Shown here one piece after another: positions 16,593 through 24,621 of a stretch of DNA of 41,959 nt; within the stretch, counting starts at the first letter, position 1, and each line of letters starts with the position of its first letter. The position numbers and the translations under genes were made by a program. Under the pieces are notes generated by a model that worked only from the letters and a program-made list of their open reading frames with translations, did not search any database and was not told where the DNA came from. This DNA is from Allobrachymonas sp. (GTDB lineage Bacteria; Pseudomonadota; Gammaproteobacteria; Burkholderiales; Burkholderiaceae_C). The stretch spans positions 1 to 41,959 of the forward strand of contig JAUMWT010000016.1 of the NCBI GenBank assembly GCA_030529505.1. Direction: 5' to 3'.

Positions 16593-17003
16593 ATGAAAGT
16601 AGCCGCTTTGGGTGCTTCTTTGGCCGGTGCCTTGGTATTGAGCGCGTGCAGCGTCACCATGCCCTACACGCCGCCTCAACAACATCACCACCATCAGCAT
16701 CATCAACACCATCATCATGGGCATATGCACCAACATCAGCCCGCGATGGACAAACGCTTCGAATGCCAAAACGGCTTGAGCGTGAACATCCGTCACCTCG
16801 GTGGCAGTCAGATAGAGCTGCGCCTGGATGACAAGCGCGCCGTGCTCAAGCAAGCCGTATCCGGCTCGGGCGAGCGTTACGTTGCCACCAGCGGCCTGTT
16901 TGGCCGCGGCGCCGAATGGCACCAAAAAGGCAATCAAGGCCACTTCAGCTTCACCGATCCCTACGGCAATGCGGTGGAAACTTCCTGCCGTGCGACCCGT
17001 TGA
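16593..17003 (+). CDS. Lipoprotein with His-rich linker and MliC-like (lysozyme inhibitor) domain
   Basis: 136 residues; the ATG at 16593 lies 7 bases after AGGAG. The signal peptide MKVAALGASLAGALVLSAC ends in the lipobox LSAC (Cys19). Residues 31-49 are an unusual linker in which 13 of 19 positions are His. From about 53 the sequence follows the MliC/PF09864 pattern: FECQNGLSVNI, the Cys pair C58 and C133, LRLDDKRAVLKQAVSGSGER, and FGRGAEWHQKGNQGHF. MliC proteins are periplasmic or outer-membrane inhibitors of c-type lysozyme. The His tract is not part of that family and suggests metal binding. A strong terminator follows 20 bases after the stop, and a transport cluster with another His-rich protein lies next to it. 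Confidence 0.8.
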   Translation: MKVAALGASLAGALVLSACSVTMPYTPPQQHHHHQHHQHHHHGHMHQHQPAMDKRFECQNGLSVNIRHLGGSQIELRLDDKRAVLKQAVSGSGERYVATSGLFGRGAEWHQKGNQGHFSFTDPYGNAVETSCRATR

Positions 17004-17023
17004 TTGCCGCTCATCGGCCGACG

Positions 17024-17052
17024 AAGCCCGATCGCCTGATCGGGCTTTTTTT
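17024..17052 (+). terminator. Intrinsic terminator after the His-rich lipoprotein gene
   Basis: Perfect 10-bp stem AAGCCCGATC / GATCGGGCTT with a GCCT loop and a run of seven T residues (17046-17052). It separates the lipoprotein gene transcriptionally from the transporter genes. Confidence 0.92.
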
Positions 17053-17414
17053 ATGCTGGCCGGGCTGCATGGGCAGTGTCTGGCTGGAAGAAGCGCTTTG
17101 CCGGAACCCCGCCCCTTTGCGGTTGAAACGGTTGGCTTGTGCCTAGCCAATGCCAGCCGTGGCGCGGCGCTGCGGGCTTTTGCTGCCGGTAGCTGCTGGC
17201 CGCCATGTCTTTCGGCGCTGTGCCGATCCGCTTGAATGGGAAATGGCCCAGCAGGCGCAGAAGTCCGCTGAACTGCTTGGTAAGAGGCGGGCCGCTGCTC
17301 GTGGGTGAGCGGGGCTTGCATGGCGCTTGGGCGAGGAGGGCTGGGGAGGAAGGCTGGGCTTTGTGTGATGTAATAACAAGCCTTTGCAAATTAACACTGA
17401 AGAGGTGATTCGTC
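17053..17414. other. Leader region of the first substrate-binding protein gene
   Basis: About 360 bases without a gene. Near the 3' end, TTGCAAAT (17384-17391) occurs in an AT-rich stretch; the same octamer occurs at 19256-19263 before the paralogous gene and may be a shared promoter or operator element. GAAGAGGTGATTCGTC precedes the ATG at 17415 and supplies a GAGG ribosome site. Confidence 0.35.
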
Positions 17415-19094
17415 ATGCATGCAAGTCTTCCTTTCCGTCCTGTGGCGCTGGCTTCTCTTGTCAGCGCATTGGCGCTGGGCCTGTCGGCCTGCGGCCCGCA
17501 GAACCAGTCGGCTCCGGCCAAAGAATCAGCCCCTGCGACTGAGGCCGCCACACCTGCTTCTGCGGCTGCGGCCACGCCTGATCAGGCGGCGCCCGGCACG
17601 CGCCTGACCCTGGCGGTGAAGGGCGAACCGCAGCAGGGCTATGACCCGGTCAAGGGCTGGGGCAATTACGGCAATCCGCTGTTCCAGTCCACCCTGCTCA
17701 AGCGCGACGACAAGCTCAGCCTGGTGGGTGATCTGGCGACGCAATGGGGCCTGTCCAAAGACAGCAAAACCTGGACGATCACTATTCGCGACGATGCCAA
17801 GTTTGCCGATGGCCAGCCGCTCACGGCCGAAGACGTGGCTTTTACGTTCGAAACGGCGCAAAAGGCGGCATCCACCGTGGATCTGGGCAATCTGGCTGGC
17901 GTCAGGGTCGTTAACCCCACGACGGTGGAAATCACGCTGCACAAGCCGCAAGTCACCTTCACCCACCTGCTGGCGACCTTGGGCATCGTGCCCAAGCATG
18001 CCTATGCCGACGGCTATGGCGAAGCGCCGCTGGGCTCTGGGCCTTTCAGACTCGTGTCGTGGAGCAAAGGCCAGCAGATGATTGCGGAGCCCAATCCGCA
18101 CTACTACGGCAAAAAGCCCGAATTCGAGCGCATCACTTTCCTCTTCACCGAAGACGATGCCACCGTGGCCGCCGCCAATGCCGGCCAGGTGAATGTGGCC
18201 AGCGTGCCGCCGGCCCTGTCCAGGCAGGTGCCGGGCAATATGGTCAAGGTATCGGTCAAAACCGTGGACAACCGCGGCATCATGTTCCCCACCGTGCCGG
18301 CACAGGGCCAGCAGACCGAAGAAGGCTTTGACCTGGGCAACAGCGTCACGGCCGATCCGGCCATTCGCAAAGCCGTCAACATGGCCATCAACCGCCAGCA
18401 ATTGGTCGATGGCGTGCTGGGCGGCCACGGCGTGCCCGCCTGGGGCGTGGCCGACAACCTGCCCTGGGACAACCCCGAGCACCGCCTGAGCGACAACGAC
18501 ATGGCAGGCGCCGAGAAGCTGCTGCAAGCCGCTGGCTGGAAGAAAAACGCCAACGGCGTGCTGGAAAAGAACGGCGTGCAAGCGCGTATTCCGCTGCTGT
18601 ATTTCTCGAACGACAGCACGCGCCAGGCACTGGCCTTGGCTGTGGCCGATATGGTCAAGCCCCTGGGCATCGTGTTTGAGGTGGCGGGCAAAACGCGCGA
18701 AGAGGTCAAGCGCCTCAAGCACTCCAGCGCCGTGCTGTACGGCTGGGGCCAGCACAGCCCGATCGAGATGTACAACCTCTACCTCAGCTCCAAGGCTGGC
18801 AAGGGCAGCTACAACACGGGCTTCTACAAAAACCCGAAAGTGGACGCTTACCTGGAAGCCGCCGAGCGCGCCAACAGCTTCGATGAGTCGCTGCCGCACT
18901 GGAAAAACGCCCAGTGGGATGGCAAAACCGGCCTGGGCATGAAGGGCGATGCGCCCTGGGCCTGGCTGGTCAACCTCGACCACGTGTACTTCGTCGACAA
19001 ATGCCTGGACATCGGCCCGCGCCAGATTGAGCCGCACGGTCACGGCTACCCCATCACCTGGAACGTGCAAGACTGGAAGTGGATGTGCAAGTGA
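17415..19094 (+). CDS. ABC transporter substrate-binding lipoprotein, family 5 (peptide/nickel type), paralogue 1
   Basis: Periplasmic, lipid-anchored binding protein for a Dpp/Opp/Nik-type importer, 559 residues. The signal peptide ends in the lipobox LSAC (Cys26) and is followed by an Ala/Pro/Ser-rich linker to about residue 62. The SBP_bac_5 features are GDLATQWGLSKDSKTWTITI, the FADGQPLTAEDVAFTFE motif, GSGPFRLVSW and AIRKAVNMAINRQQLV. The C-terminus EPHGHGYPITWNVQDWKW carries a short His cluster also present in paralogue 2. It has its own terminator, so it is probably expressed separately from the following operon. The ligand cannot be deduced from sequence alone; peptide, nickel or another metal-chelate are possible. 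Confidence 0.9.
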   Translation: MHASLPFRPVALASLVSALALGLSACGPQNQSAPAKESAPATEAATPASAAAATPDQAAPGTRLTLAVKGEPQQGYDPVKGWGNYGNPLFQSTLLKRDDKLSLVGDLATQWGLSKDSKTWTITIRDDAKFADGQPLTAEDVAFTFETAQKAASTVDLGNLAGVRVVNPTTVEITLHKPQVTFTHLLATLGIVPKHAYADGYGEAPLGSGPFRLVSWSKGQQMIAEPNPHYYGKKPEFERITFLFTEDDATVAAANAGQVNVASVPPALSRQVPGNMVKVSVKTVDNRGIMFPTVPAQGQQTEEGFDLGNSVTADPAIRKAVNMAINRQQLVDGVLGGHGVPAWGVADNLPWDNPEHRLSDNDMAGAEKLLQAAGWKKNANGVLEKNGVQARIPLLYFSNDSTRQALALAVADMVKPLGIVFEVAGKTREEVKRLKHSSAVLYGWGQHSPIEMYNLYLSSKAGKGSYNTGFYKNPKVDAYLEAAERANSFDESLPHWKNAQWDGKTGLGMKGDAPWAWLVNLDHVYFVDKCLDIGPRQIEPHGHGYPITWNVQDWKWMCK

Positions 19095-19115
19095 TGGCGC
19101 ACTGACGCAATGGCG

Positions 19116-19158
19116 AAAAGATGCCCGGCTTTGCTGCGTCAACGCCGGGCGTCTTTTT
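19116..19158 (+). terminator. Intrinsic terminator between the two binding-protein genes
   Basis: GATGCCCGGC (19120-19129) and GCCGGGCGTC (19144-19153) form a 10-bp stem with one G-U pair and a 14-base loop, followed by five T residues and preceded by AAAA. It lies 25 bases after the stop of paralogue 1. Confidence 0.85.
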
Positions 19159-19255
19159 CACTGGTCTGCTGGCGATGCGCTTCTCGTGCATGAGCGATAT
19201 CTGAAGAAAAGCGGATTTTTCGCACGTATTTGTCGGGTGAACGGGCTTGAATAGC

Positions 19256-19283
19256 TTGCAAATATATGACTTCGTGTTAGCAT
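19256..19283 (+). promoter_or_regulatory. Candidate promoter of the transporter operon
   Basis: TTGCAA (19256-19261), 16 bases, then TAGCAT (19278-19283), ending 30 bases before the ATG of paralogue 2. The surrounding DNA is AT-rich compared with the genes. TTGCAAAT is shared with the leader of paralogue 1. Confidence 0.45.
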
Positions 19284-19313
19284 CCTCTCACTTCATAAAC
19301 GGAGAGAAACTTC

Positions 19314-20987
19314 ATGAAAACTTCTTTTTCCCAGTCTTCCCTGAGCAAGGCCTGCGCGGCCCTGTTTGCCGGTTCTTTGCTGGCGCTGGCGGGCTGCTCG
19401 CAGCAAGCCTCCGCGCCTGCCAAGCAGGATGCTTCGGCTCCCGTGGCCGATCAGACCACGGCTTCTGCGCCCGCGGCGGCCGCTGCAACGGGCAAACGTC
19501 TGGTATTGGCCATTCGGGGCGAGCCCGGCCAGGGTTTCGACCCCATCAAAGGCTGGGGCCACTATGGCAACCCGCTGTTCCAGTCCACCTTGCTCAAGCG
19601 CGACGACAAGCTCGATCTGCATGGCGATCTGGCCACCAAATGGGAACTGTCGCAAGACGCCAAAACCTGGACCGTCACCATCCGTGACGATGTGAAATTC
19701 TCCGACGGCCAGCCGCTCACGGCCGACGACGTGGTCTTCACCTACGAGCAGGGCGCCAAGTCTGCCGGCACGGTGGACATGGGTGAGTTCGAGAGCATCA
19801 AGGCCCTCAACCCCACCACGCTCGAAATCAAGCTGAAAAAGCCGCACATTACCTTCGTGAATACGCTGGTGACCTTGGGCATTGTGCCCAAGCATGCTTA
19901 CAACGACAGCTATGCCGAAAACCCCATGGGTTCTGGCCCCTTCAAATTCGTTTCGTGGAACAAGGGCCAGCAGATGATCGTGGAGCCCAATCCCAACTAC
20001 TACGGCAACAAGTCCGAGTTTGAGCGCATCACCTTCCTGTACACCAGCGAAGACGCCACGGTGGCCGCTGCGCGCGCCGGGCAAGTCAACATGGCCGTGG
20101 TCACGCCCGCTACGGCTGACAACGTGCCCGAAAAAATGCAGCGCATGGTGGTCGAATCGGTGGATAACCGCGGCATCATGTTCCCGACAGAGCCGGCTGG
20201 CAAGAAAACCGAATCGGGCCGCCCCATCGGCAACGATGTAACGTCCGACGTGGCCATCCGCAAGGCCATCAGCATTGCGGTCGATCGCAAGAAGCTGAGC
20301 GAGGGCGTGCTCAACGGCTATGGCACGCCCGCCTGGAGCGTGGCCGATGGCCTGCCTTGGGACAACACCGAGCAGCGCCTGGGCGACAACGACATGGAAG
20401 GCGCCAAGGCCATGCTGGATGCCGCTGGCTGGAAAGTGGGCGCCAACGGCGTGCGCGAGAAAAATGGCAAGCCCGCGCAGTTCACCGTGCTCTATCCGGC
20501 GCACGACAATGTGCGTCAGGCGCTGGCCGTGGCCGTGGCCGACATGCTCAAGCCGCTGGGCATACAGATGGACGTATCGGGCAAGAGCTGGGACGACATC
20601 GAGCGCGACATGCACAGCTCGGCCGTGCTGATGGGCTGGGGCTCGCATGATCCGATCGATCTGTACCGCGTCTATTCCTCCAGGTTTGCCGGCGTGGAGT
20701 TCTACAACCCCGGCTTCTACAAAAACGATGCGGTGGATCAGCACATGGATGCGGCGCAAGCGGCCAGCAGCTTCGAGGCCTCCATCCCGCACTGGAAAAA
20801 TGCTGCCTGGGACGGCAAAACCGGCTTTGGCATGAAGGGCGATGCCGCCTGGGCTTGGCTGGTGAACCTGCAGCATATCTATCTGGTCGATAAATGTCTG
20901 GAAATCGGTCCGCGCCAGATCGAGCCGCATGGCCACGGTTATCCCATCACCTGGAACATGCAAGACTGGAAGTGGACATGCCAGTAA
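19314..20987 (+). CDS. ABC transporter substrate-binding lipoprotein, family 5 (peptide/nickel type), paralogue 2
   Basis: 557-residue paralogue of the preceding gene, similar over its whole length (for example GWGHYGNPLFQSTLLKRDDK and SDGQPLTADDVVFTYE), so the pair arose by tandem duplication. The lipobox is LAGC (Cys28) with an Ala/Ser/Pro-rich linker. The ATG at 19314 follows GGAGAG at good spacing. It is the first gene of the transporter operon: the stop overlaps the start of the His-rich permease by 10 bases, which implies translational coupling. The C-terminus EPHGHGYPITWNMQDWKW repeats the His motif. Different ligand preferences for the two paralogues are plausible but unproven. Confidence 0.92.
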   Translation: MKTSFSQSSLSKACAALFAGSLLALAGCSQQASAPAKQDASAPVADQTTASAPAAAAATGKRLVLAIRGEPGQGFDPIKGWGHYGNPLFQSTLLKRDDKLDLHGDLATKWELSQDAKTWTVTIRDDVKFSDGQPLTADDVVFTYEQGAKSAGTVDMGEFESIKALNPTTLEIKLKKPHITFVNTLVTLGIVPKHAYNDSYAENPMGSGPFKFVSWNKGQQMIVEPNPNYYGNKSEFERITFLYTSEDATVAAARAGQVNMAVVTPATADNVPEKMQRMVVESVDNRGIMFPTEPAGKKTESGRPIGNDVTSDVAIRKAISIAVDRKKLSEGVLNGYGTPAWSVADGLPWDNTEQRLGDNDMEGAKAMLDAAGWKVGANGVREKNGKPAQFTVLYPAHDNVRQALAVAVADMLKPLGIQMDVSGKSWDDIERDMHSSAVLMGWGSHDPIDLYRVYSSRFAGVEFYNPGFYKNDAVDQHMDAAQAASSFEASIPHWKNAAWDGKTGFGMKGDAAWAWLVNLQHIYLVDKCLEIGPRQIEPHGHGYPITWNMQDWKWTCQ

Positions 20988-22210
20988 GTGGCGAAGACCA
21001 ACGCCAAAACCGCCATGACGGCCCCGCGCCGCATGGCGATGTGCCTGGCCCGCACGATCACGCCCACATCCATGGGGGCGACCACGATCACGGGCTGGCA
21101 CATGCCCATGTGCATCCGCAGGCCGAAGTGCCACAGCTTGTGCCTGCGGCCGTGCACACCCATGAACACGCGCATGACGATGGCTTGATGCACGGCCATG
21201 CCCATGTGCGCGGCCACTCCTGGCCCCAATTTTTCTGGAACCGGCTGCGCCGCTTTGTGGTGCTGATCACCCTGGTGGCCGTTTCCTCCTTTACCCTGGT
21301 TGCGGCTTCGCCGGTCGATCCGGTGGCGGCCCTCTTCAAGGCCGAGGTGCTGCGCCTGAGTCCCGAGCAGCGCGAACGCATCGCTGCCAAATGGGGGCTG
21401 AACGATCCGGCGCCCGTGCGTTTTGGCAAATGGGCGGCCAATGCGGTGCAAGGTGATCTGGGCCGCTCCATGGTGTATGACGCACCGGTGGCCAAAGTGA
21501 TCACCGAGCGTTTCACCAATTCTTTCATGCTCATGCTGTTGGCCTGGTTGCTGGCCGGCGCGCTGGGATTTGGCCTGGGCCTGCTGGCCGGTGCGCGCGA
21601 AGGCAGCTGGGTGGACAAAATCATCCGGGGCTATGCCATGGTGCTGGCATCGGCCCCCACCTTCTGGGTAGCCATCGTGCTGCTTTTGCTGTTTGCCGTG
21701 CGCCTGGGTTGGGCGCCGGTGTGCTGCTCGGCCCCGCCGGGTTATCTGCCGCATGAGGTGAGCTTCTGGCAGCGCCTGCATCATTTGGTGCTGCCGGTTG
21801 TCACTTTGTCGATGCTGGGCATTGCACAGGTGACCCTGCACACGCGCGACAAAGTGCGCGAAGTGATGCAAAGCGATTACGCCGTACTGGCGCAAGCACA
21901 GGGCCTGAGCAGATGGGGCCGTGCCTGGCGGCATGGCCTGCGCAACGGCGCCTTGCCCGCGCTGACGCTGCATTTTGCGCATGCGGGGGAACTGTTCGGC
22001 GGCTCGGTGCTGGCCGAAACCGTTTTTGCCTACCCCGGCCTGGGGCAGGCCACCGTAGAGGCCGGCACGCGGGGCGATGCCGCGCTGCTGTTGGGCATTT
22101 CGCTGTTTGCCGCCATTTTCGTTTTCGCAGGTAACACCTTGGCCGATGTTTGCGCCCGCCTGGTGGATCCGCGCATGGACCGCTTGGAGATGCACCATCA
22201 TGGACATTGA
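20978..22210 (+). CDS. ABC permease of DppB/NikB type with His-rich N-terminal extension
   Basis: Inner-membrane permease, 410 residues. The ATG at 20978 lies inside the end of the binding-protein gene, 6-10 bases after TGGAAG. No in-frame Met exists downstream until the end of the His-rich part, so the extension is part of the reading frame. Residues 13-80 contain 19 His, mostly as HxH (PHDHAHIHGGDHDHGLAHAH and THEHAHDDGLMHGHAH). A typical DppB/NikB permease starts near residue 81 (FFWNRLRRFVVLITL), with the large periplasmic loop at about 110-170 and the ATPase-coupling EAA-like loop AQGLSRWGRAWRHGLRNGALP. The C-terminus is MHHHGH. The His clusters are consistent with Ni, Co or Zn binding at the cytoplasmic face. 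It overlaps the next permease gene by 11 bases. Confidence 0.9.
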   Translation: MPVSGEDQRQNRHDGPAPHGDVPGPHDHAHIHGGDHDHGLAHAHVHPQAEVPQLVPAAVHTHEHAHDDGLMHGHAHVRGHSWPQFFWNRLRRFVVLITLVAVSSFTLVAASPVDPVAALFKAEVLRLSPEQRERIAAKWGLNDPAPVRFGKWAANAVQGDLGRSMVYDAPVAKVITERFTNSFMLMLLAWLLAGALGFGLGLLAGAREGSWVDKIIRGYAMVLASAPTFWVAIVLLLLFAVRLGWAPVCCSAPPGYLPHEVSFWQRLHHLVLPVVTLSMLGIAQVTLHTRDKVREVMQSDYAVLAQAQGLSRWGRAWRHGLRNGALPALTLHFAHAGELFGGSVLAETVFAYPGLGQATVEAGTRGDAALLLGISLFAAIFVFAGNTLADVCARLVDPRMDRLEMHHHGH

Positions 22211-23111
22211 GCCGTCTTCGCACGCAGGCGCAGCAGCGCCCCAGGCGCAGGCAGTCGCCATGCCCCAAACCCTGACGGAGCGCAGCGGCCTGCCGCTGAT
22301 CAGTTCGCGTTTGCTGACCCTGGTGGCTGCAGGCTTGGCACTGGCGGTGTTGGTGGCAATTCTGATCGCTGCGGCCCTTTTGCCTGAAAGCGGCTTGACC
22401 ACGCAGCTGGACGCCCGCATCCAGCCGCCTTCGGTGCAGCACATTTTCGGCACCGACACTTTGGGCCGCGACATGTTCACCCGCACCATCAAGGGGCTGG
22501 CCGTGAGCATGCGCGTGGGCATGCTGGCCTCCATCGGCGCTACCTTCATCGCCATTGCGCTGGGGGTGCTGTCGGCGCTGAGCAAAAAGCTGGACGCGAT
22601 CATCGGCGTGTTGATCGACTTGACCATGGCCCTGCCGCATCTGGTGCTGGTCATCATGATTTCGTTCGCGCTGGGCGGTGGTACCAAGGGCGTGATCATT
22701 GCCGTCTGCGTGTCGCACTGGCCAAGCTTGGCGCGGTTGGTGCGCGCTGAAGTGCGCCAGGTGCTCTCGGCAGACTACGTGCAGGTATCCCGTCTGCTGG
22801 GGCGCACGGGCTGGCAGGTGGTGGCCAAGCACGTGCTGCCGCATGTTTTGCCGCAGGCATTGGTGGGCGCGGTGCTGCTGTTTCCGCACGCCATCTTGCA
22901 TGAATCGGCGCTCACTTTCCTGGGCTTTGGGCTGGAGCCGCATTTGCCGGCCACGGGCGTGCTGCTGTCGGAGTCGATGCGCTACGTAACGGCGGGCTGG
23001 TGGTGGCTGGGCGTGCTGCCGGGCGTGTGCCTGCTGCTCATGGTGCTGACCTTCGAGCAGGTGGCGCTGGGCCTGCGGCTCATGCTGGATCCGCGCCGGG
23101 CTCAGGAATGA
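22200..23111 (+). CDS. ABC permease of DppC/NikC type
   Basis: Second membrane subunit of the importer, 303 residues. The ATG at 22200 overlaps the previous gene and is preceded by GGAG. A short hydrophilic N-terminus leads to a first helix at about 34-60 and the signature FGTDTLGRDMFTRTIKG of DppC/OppC/NikC proteins. The EAA-like coupling loop is YVQVSRLLGRTGWQVVAKHVLP. ESALTFLGFGLEPHLPATGV is a conserved C-terminal motif. No His-rich extension is present. The ATPase genes follow on the same strand, but after nearly 700 bases that include MITE copy G. Confidence 0.92.
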   Translation: MDIEPSSHAGAAAPQAQAVAMPQTLTERSGLPLISSRLLTLVAAGLALAVLVAILIAAALLPESGLTTQLDARIQPPSVQHIFGTDTLGRDMFTRTIKGLAVSMRVGMLASIGATFIAIALGVLSALSKKLDAIIGVLIDLTMALPHLVLVIMISFALGGGTKGVIIAVCVSHWPSLARLVRAEVRQVLSADYVQVSRLLGRTGWQVVAKHVLPHVLPQALVGAVLLFPHAILHESALTFLGFGLEPHLPATGVLLSESMRYVTAGWWWLGVLPGVCLLLMVLTFEQVALGLRLMLDPRRAQE

Positions 23112-23423
23112 AAGGATGATTTTTTCGCTGTTGGCAGCGGCATGCATCGCACAAGTCGATCATGCATGCCGCACAGCAGCGCACACAGGCACAGGGGGGC
23201 AATGCCGGTCGCGCAAGCGGCATGGCGGCAGCCTCTGGTGCATCAACAGCATGCCGCGCAACAGTTTTCGGCGTACGCCCGGTTTTGGCGGCATGGCACT
23301 TCCGGCAGAGGCTGCAAACCGGCGTTTGCACCCCACCCACGCGCTACCCGTGGGGCCTGGCCGGCTTGCGCTCCTGTGCCTGTGTGCGTTGTGGAATGGG
23401 CTTGAGCCGCAGCGGTGCGCTCA
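23112..23423. other. Gap inside the transporter operon, before MITE copy G
   Basis: About 310 bases after the second permease with no recognisable gene and no clear terminator. The first bases overlap chance frames only. Confidence 0.3.
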
Positions 23424-23686
23424 GAGCCTGTTCAAAGTCTTCTCGTTGTGTGCGTTACTTGGCAAAAGCAGTAGCTGCAAGGCGCAAAGCACGAAACACA
23501 GAGCACAAGCGGGCTAGCTGCCCGGCGAGCATTGGCAACGCAGCAGATGCAGCCTTTGCCGAGCAACCCTTTGTGCAAGGGGTGCAACAAATAACCATGC
23601 TCTTTGTTGCACCCCTTGCCAAGACAGCGAGTGATCCTGACCATTTGTTGCACTTGCCCACACATGGAAAGACTTTGAACAGGCGC
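23424..23686. mobile_element. MITE-like element, copy G (263 bp, TSD TCA), divergent interior
   Basis: Termini GAGCCTGTTCAAAGTCTT and AAGACTTTGAACAGGCGC match as inverted repeats at 17 of 18 positions, and TCA flanks both sides (23421-23423, 23687-23689). The ends match the family but the interior differs from all other copies, so this is a separate subfamily sharing the same terminal repeats. It contains a strong internal hairpin at 23575-23619. It sits between the permease and ATPase genes of one transporter. Confidence 0.85.
23575..23619. repeat. 17-bp perfect hairpin inside MITE copy G
   Basis: GCAAGGGGTGCAACAAA (23575-23591) and TTTGTTGCACCCCTTGC (23603-23619) are exact inverted repeats around an 11-base loop. 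No T-run follows, so it is not a standard terminator, but in mRNA it would make a stable stem between the permease and ATPase parts of the operon. Confidence 0.85.
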
Positions 23687-23802
23687 TCAGTGATCCGGGG
23701 ATGCCGTGCGTGCGGCGCTCGAGCCGCCTGCTCTTACTCTCTTATTGTTTGATGGCTTCAGGCCCGTTGCATTGATGGGGCTGGATGGAAGGAAACCGAT
23801 TG

Positions 23803-24621
23803 ATGCTTGAAGTGCAAGACATGCATCTGAGCTTTGCGCGCTACTGCAGCTTGTTGCGGCGCGAATGGCTGCCGGTGCTCAACGGCGTGAGCTGCAGCGT
23901 GCAGCGCGGCGAACTGGTGGCGCTGATCGGCGCCAGCGGCGCGGGCAAAAGCCTGCTGGCGCACGCGGTGCTGGGTATTTTGCCGCGCACGGCCAAGGTC
24001 AGTGCCAGCATGCGTTTTGACGGCCAGCCGCTCACGCCCGAGCGACAGGTCGCCTGGCGCGGCAAGCGCATCGCCCTGGTGCCGCAGGCCGTTACCTATC
24101 TGGACCCCACCGCCGTGGCGCAGCGTCAGGTGGCTTGGGCCGCCACGGCGGCGCGGCGTTTTCAAGGCAAGGCCGAAGCCAGCCAGGCCGCGCGCGAAGA
24201 ACTGCTGCGCTACGGCTTGCCCGAGGCGGCGCACGGGCGCTATCCGCATCAGCTTTCGGGCGGCATGGCGCGGCGCGTGCTCACGGCCATTGCAACCGTC
24301 TCGCAGGCCGATTTGCTGATCGCTGATGAGCCCACGTCGGGTCTGGATCCGGAAGTTTGCCGCATGGCCTTGCAGCACTTGCGCAGCCTGGCCGATGCGG
24401 GCAAGGCGGTGCTGGTCATCACGCACGATCTGGATGCGGTGCGCCACTTCACCGACCGCATCGTGGTCATGCAGGCCGGCCGCACGGTTGAAACGGTAGA
24501 TGCCGCCACCTTTGCCAGCGGCCAGGCGCGGCACCCCTTTACCCGGGCGCTGTATCACGCCTTGCCGCAAAACGGTTTTCATGATTACAGCGCAGCAGCA
24601 GCGGAGGCCGCCCATGCTTGA
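23803..24621 (+). CDS. ABC transporter ATP-binding protein (DppD/NikD type)
   Basis: Cytoplasmic ATPase of the importer. The ATG at 23803 (272 residues, MLEVQDMHLSF) is preceded by GGAAGGAAA at suitable spacing; an in-frame ATG at 23785 would add six residues. Walker A GASGAGKS is at 43-50; the signature LSGGM and Walker B LLIADEPTSGLD are intact, as is the H-loop VITHDLD. The C-terminal RHPFTRALYHALP matches the conserved tail of oligopeptide/nickel transporter ATPases. It overlaps the next ATPase gene by 8 bases, so the two are coupled. Confidence 0.92.
   Translation: MLEVQDMHLSFARYCSLLRREWLPVLNGVSCSVQRGELVALIGASGAGKSLLAHAVLGILPRTAKVSASMRFDGQPLTPERQVAWRGKRIALVPQAVTYLDPTAVAQRQVAWAATAARRFQGKAEASQAAREELLRYGLPEAAHGRYPHQLSGGMARRVLTAIATVSQADLLIADEPTSGLDPEVCRMALQHLRSLADAGKAVLVITHDLDAVRHFTDRIVVMQAGRTVETVDAATFASGQARHPFTRALYHALPQNGFHDYSAAAAEAAHA

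Noticed and set aside
20978-21217. The His-rich segment as an untranslated leader rather than part of the permease
   Set aside because: The ATG at 20978 has a good ribosome site and overlaps the previous stop, and no in-frame start exists just before the first helix apart from a Met at residue 71 still inside the His-rich part.
20939-22699. Long minus-strand frame across the His-rich permease region
   Set aside because: Shadow frame; the plus-strand reading gives a coherent permease with overlapping coupled starts.
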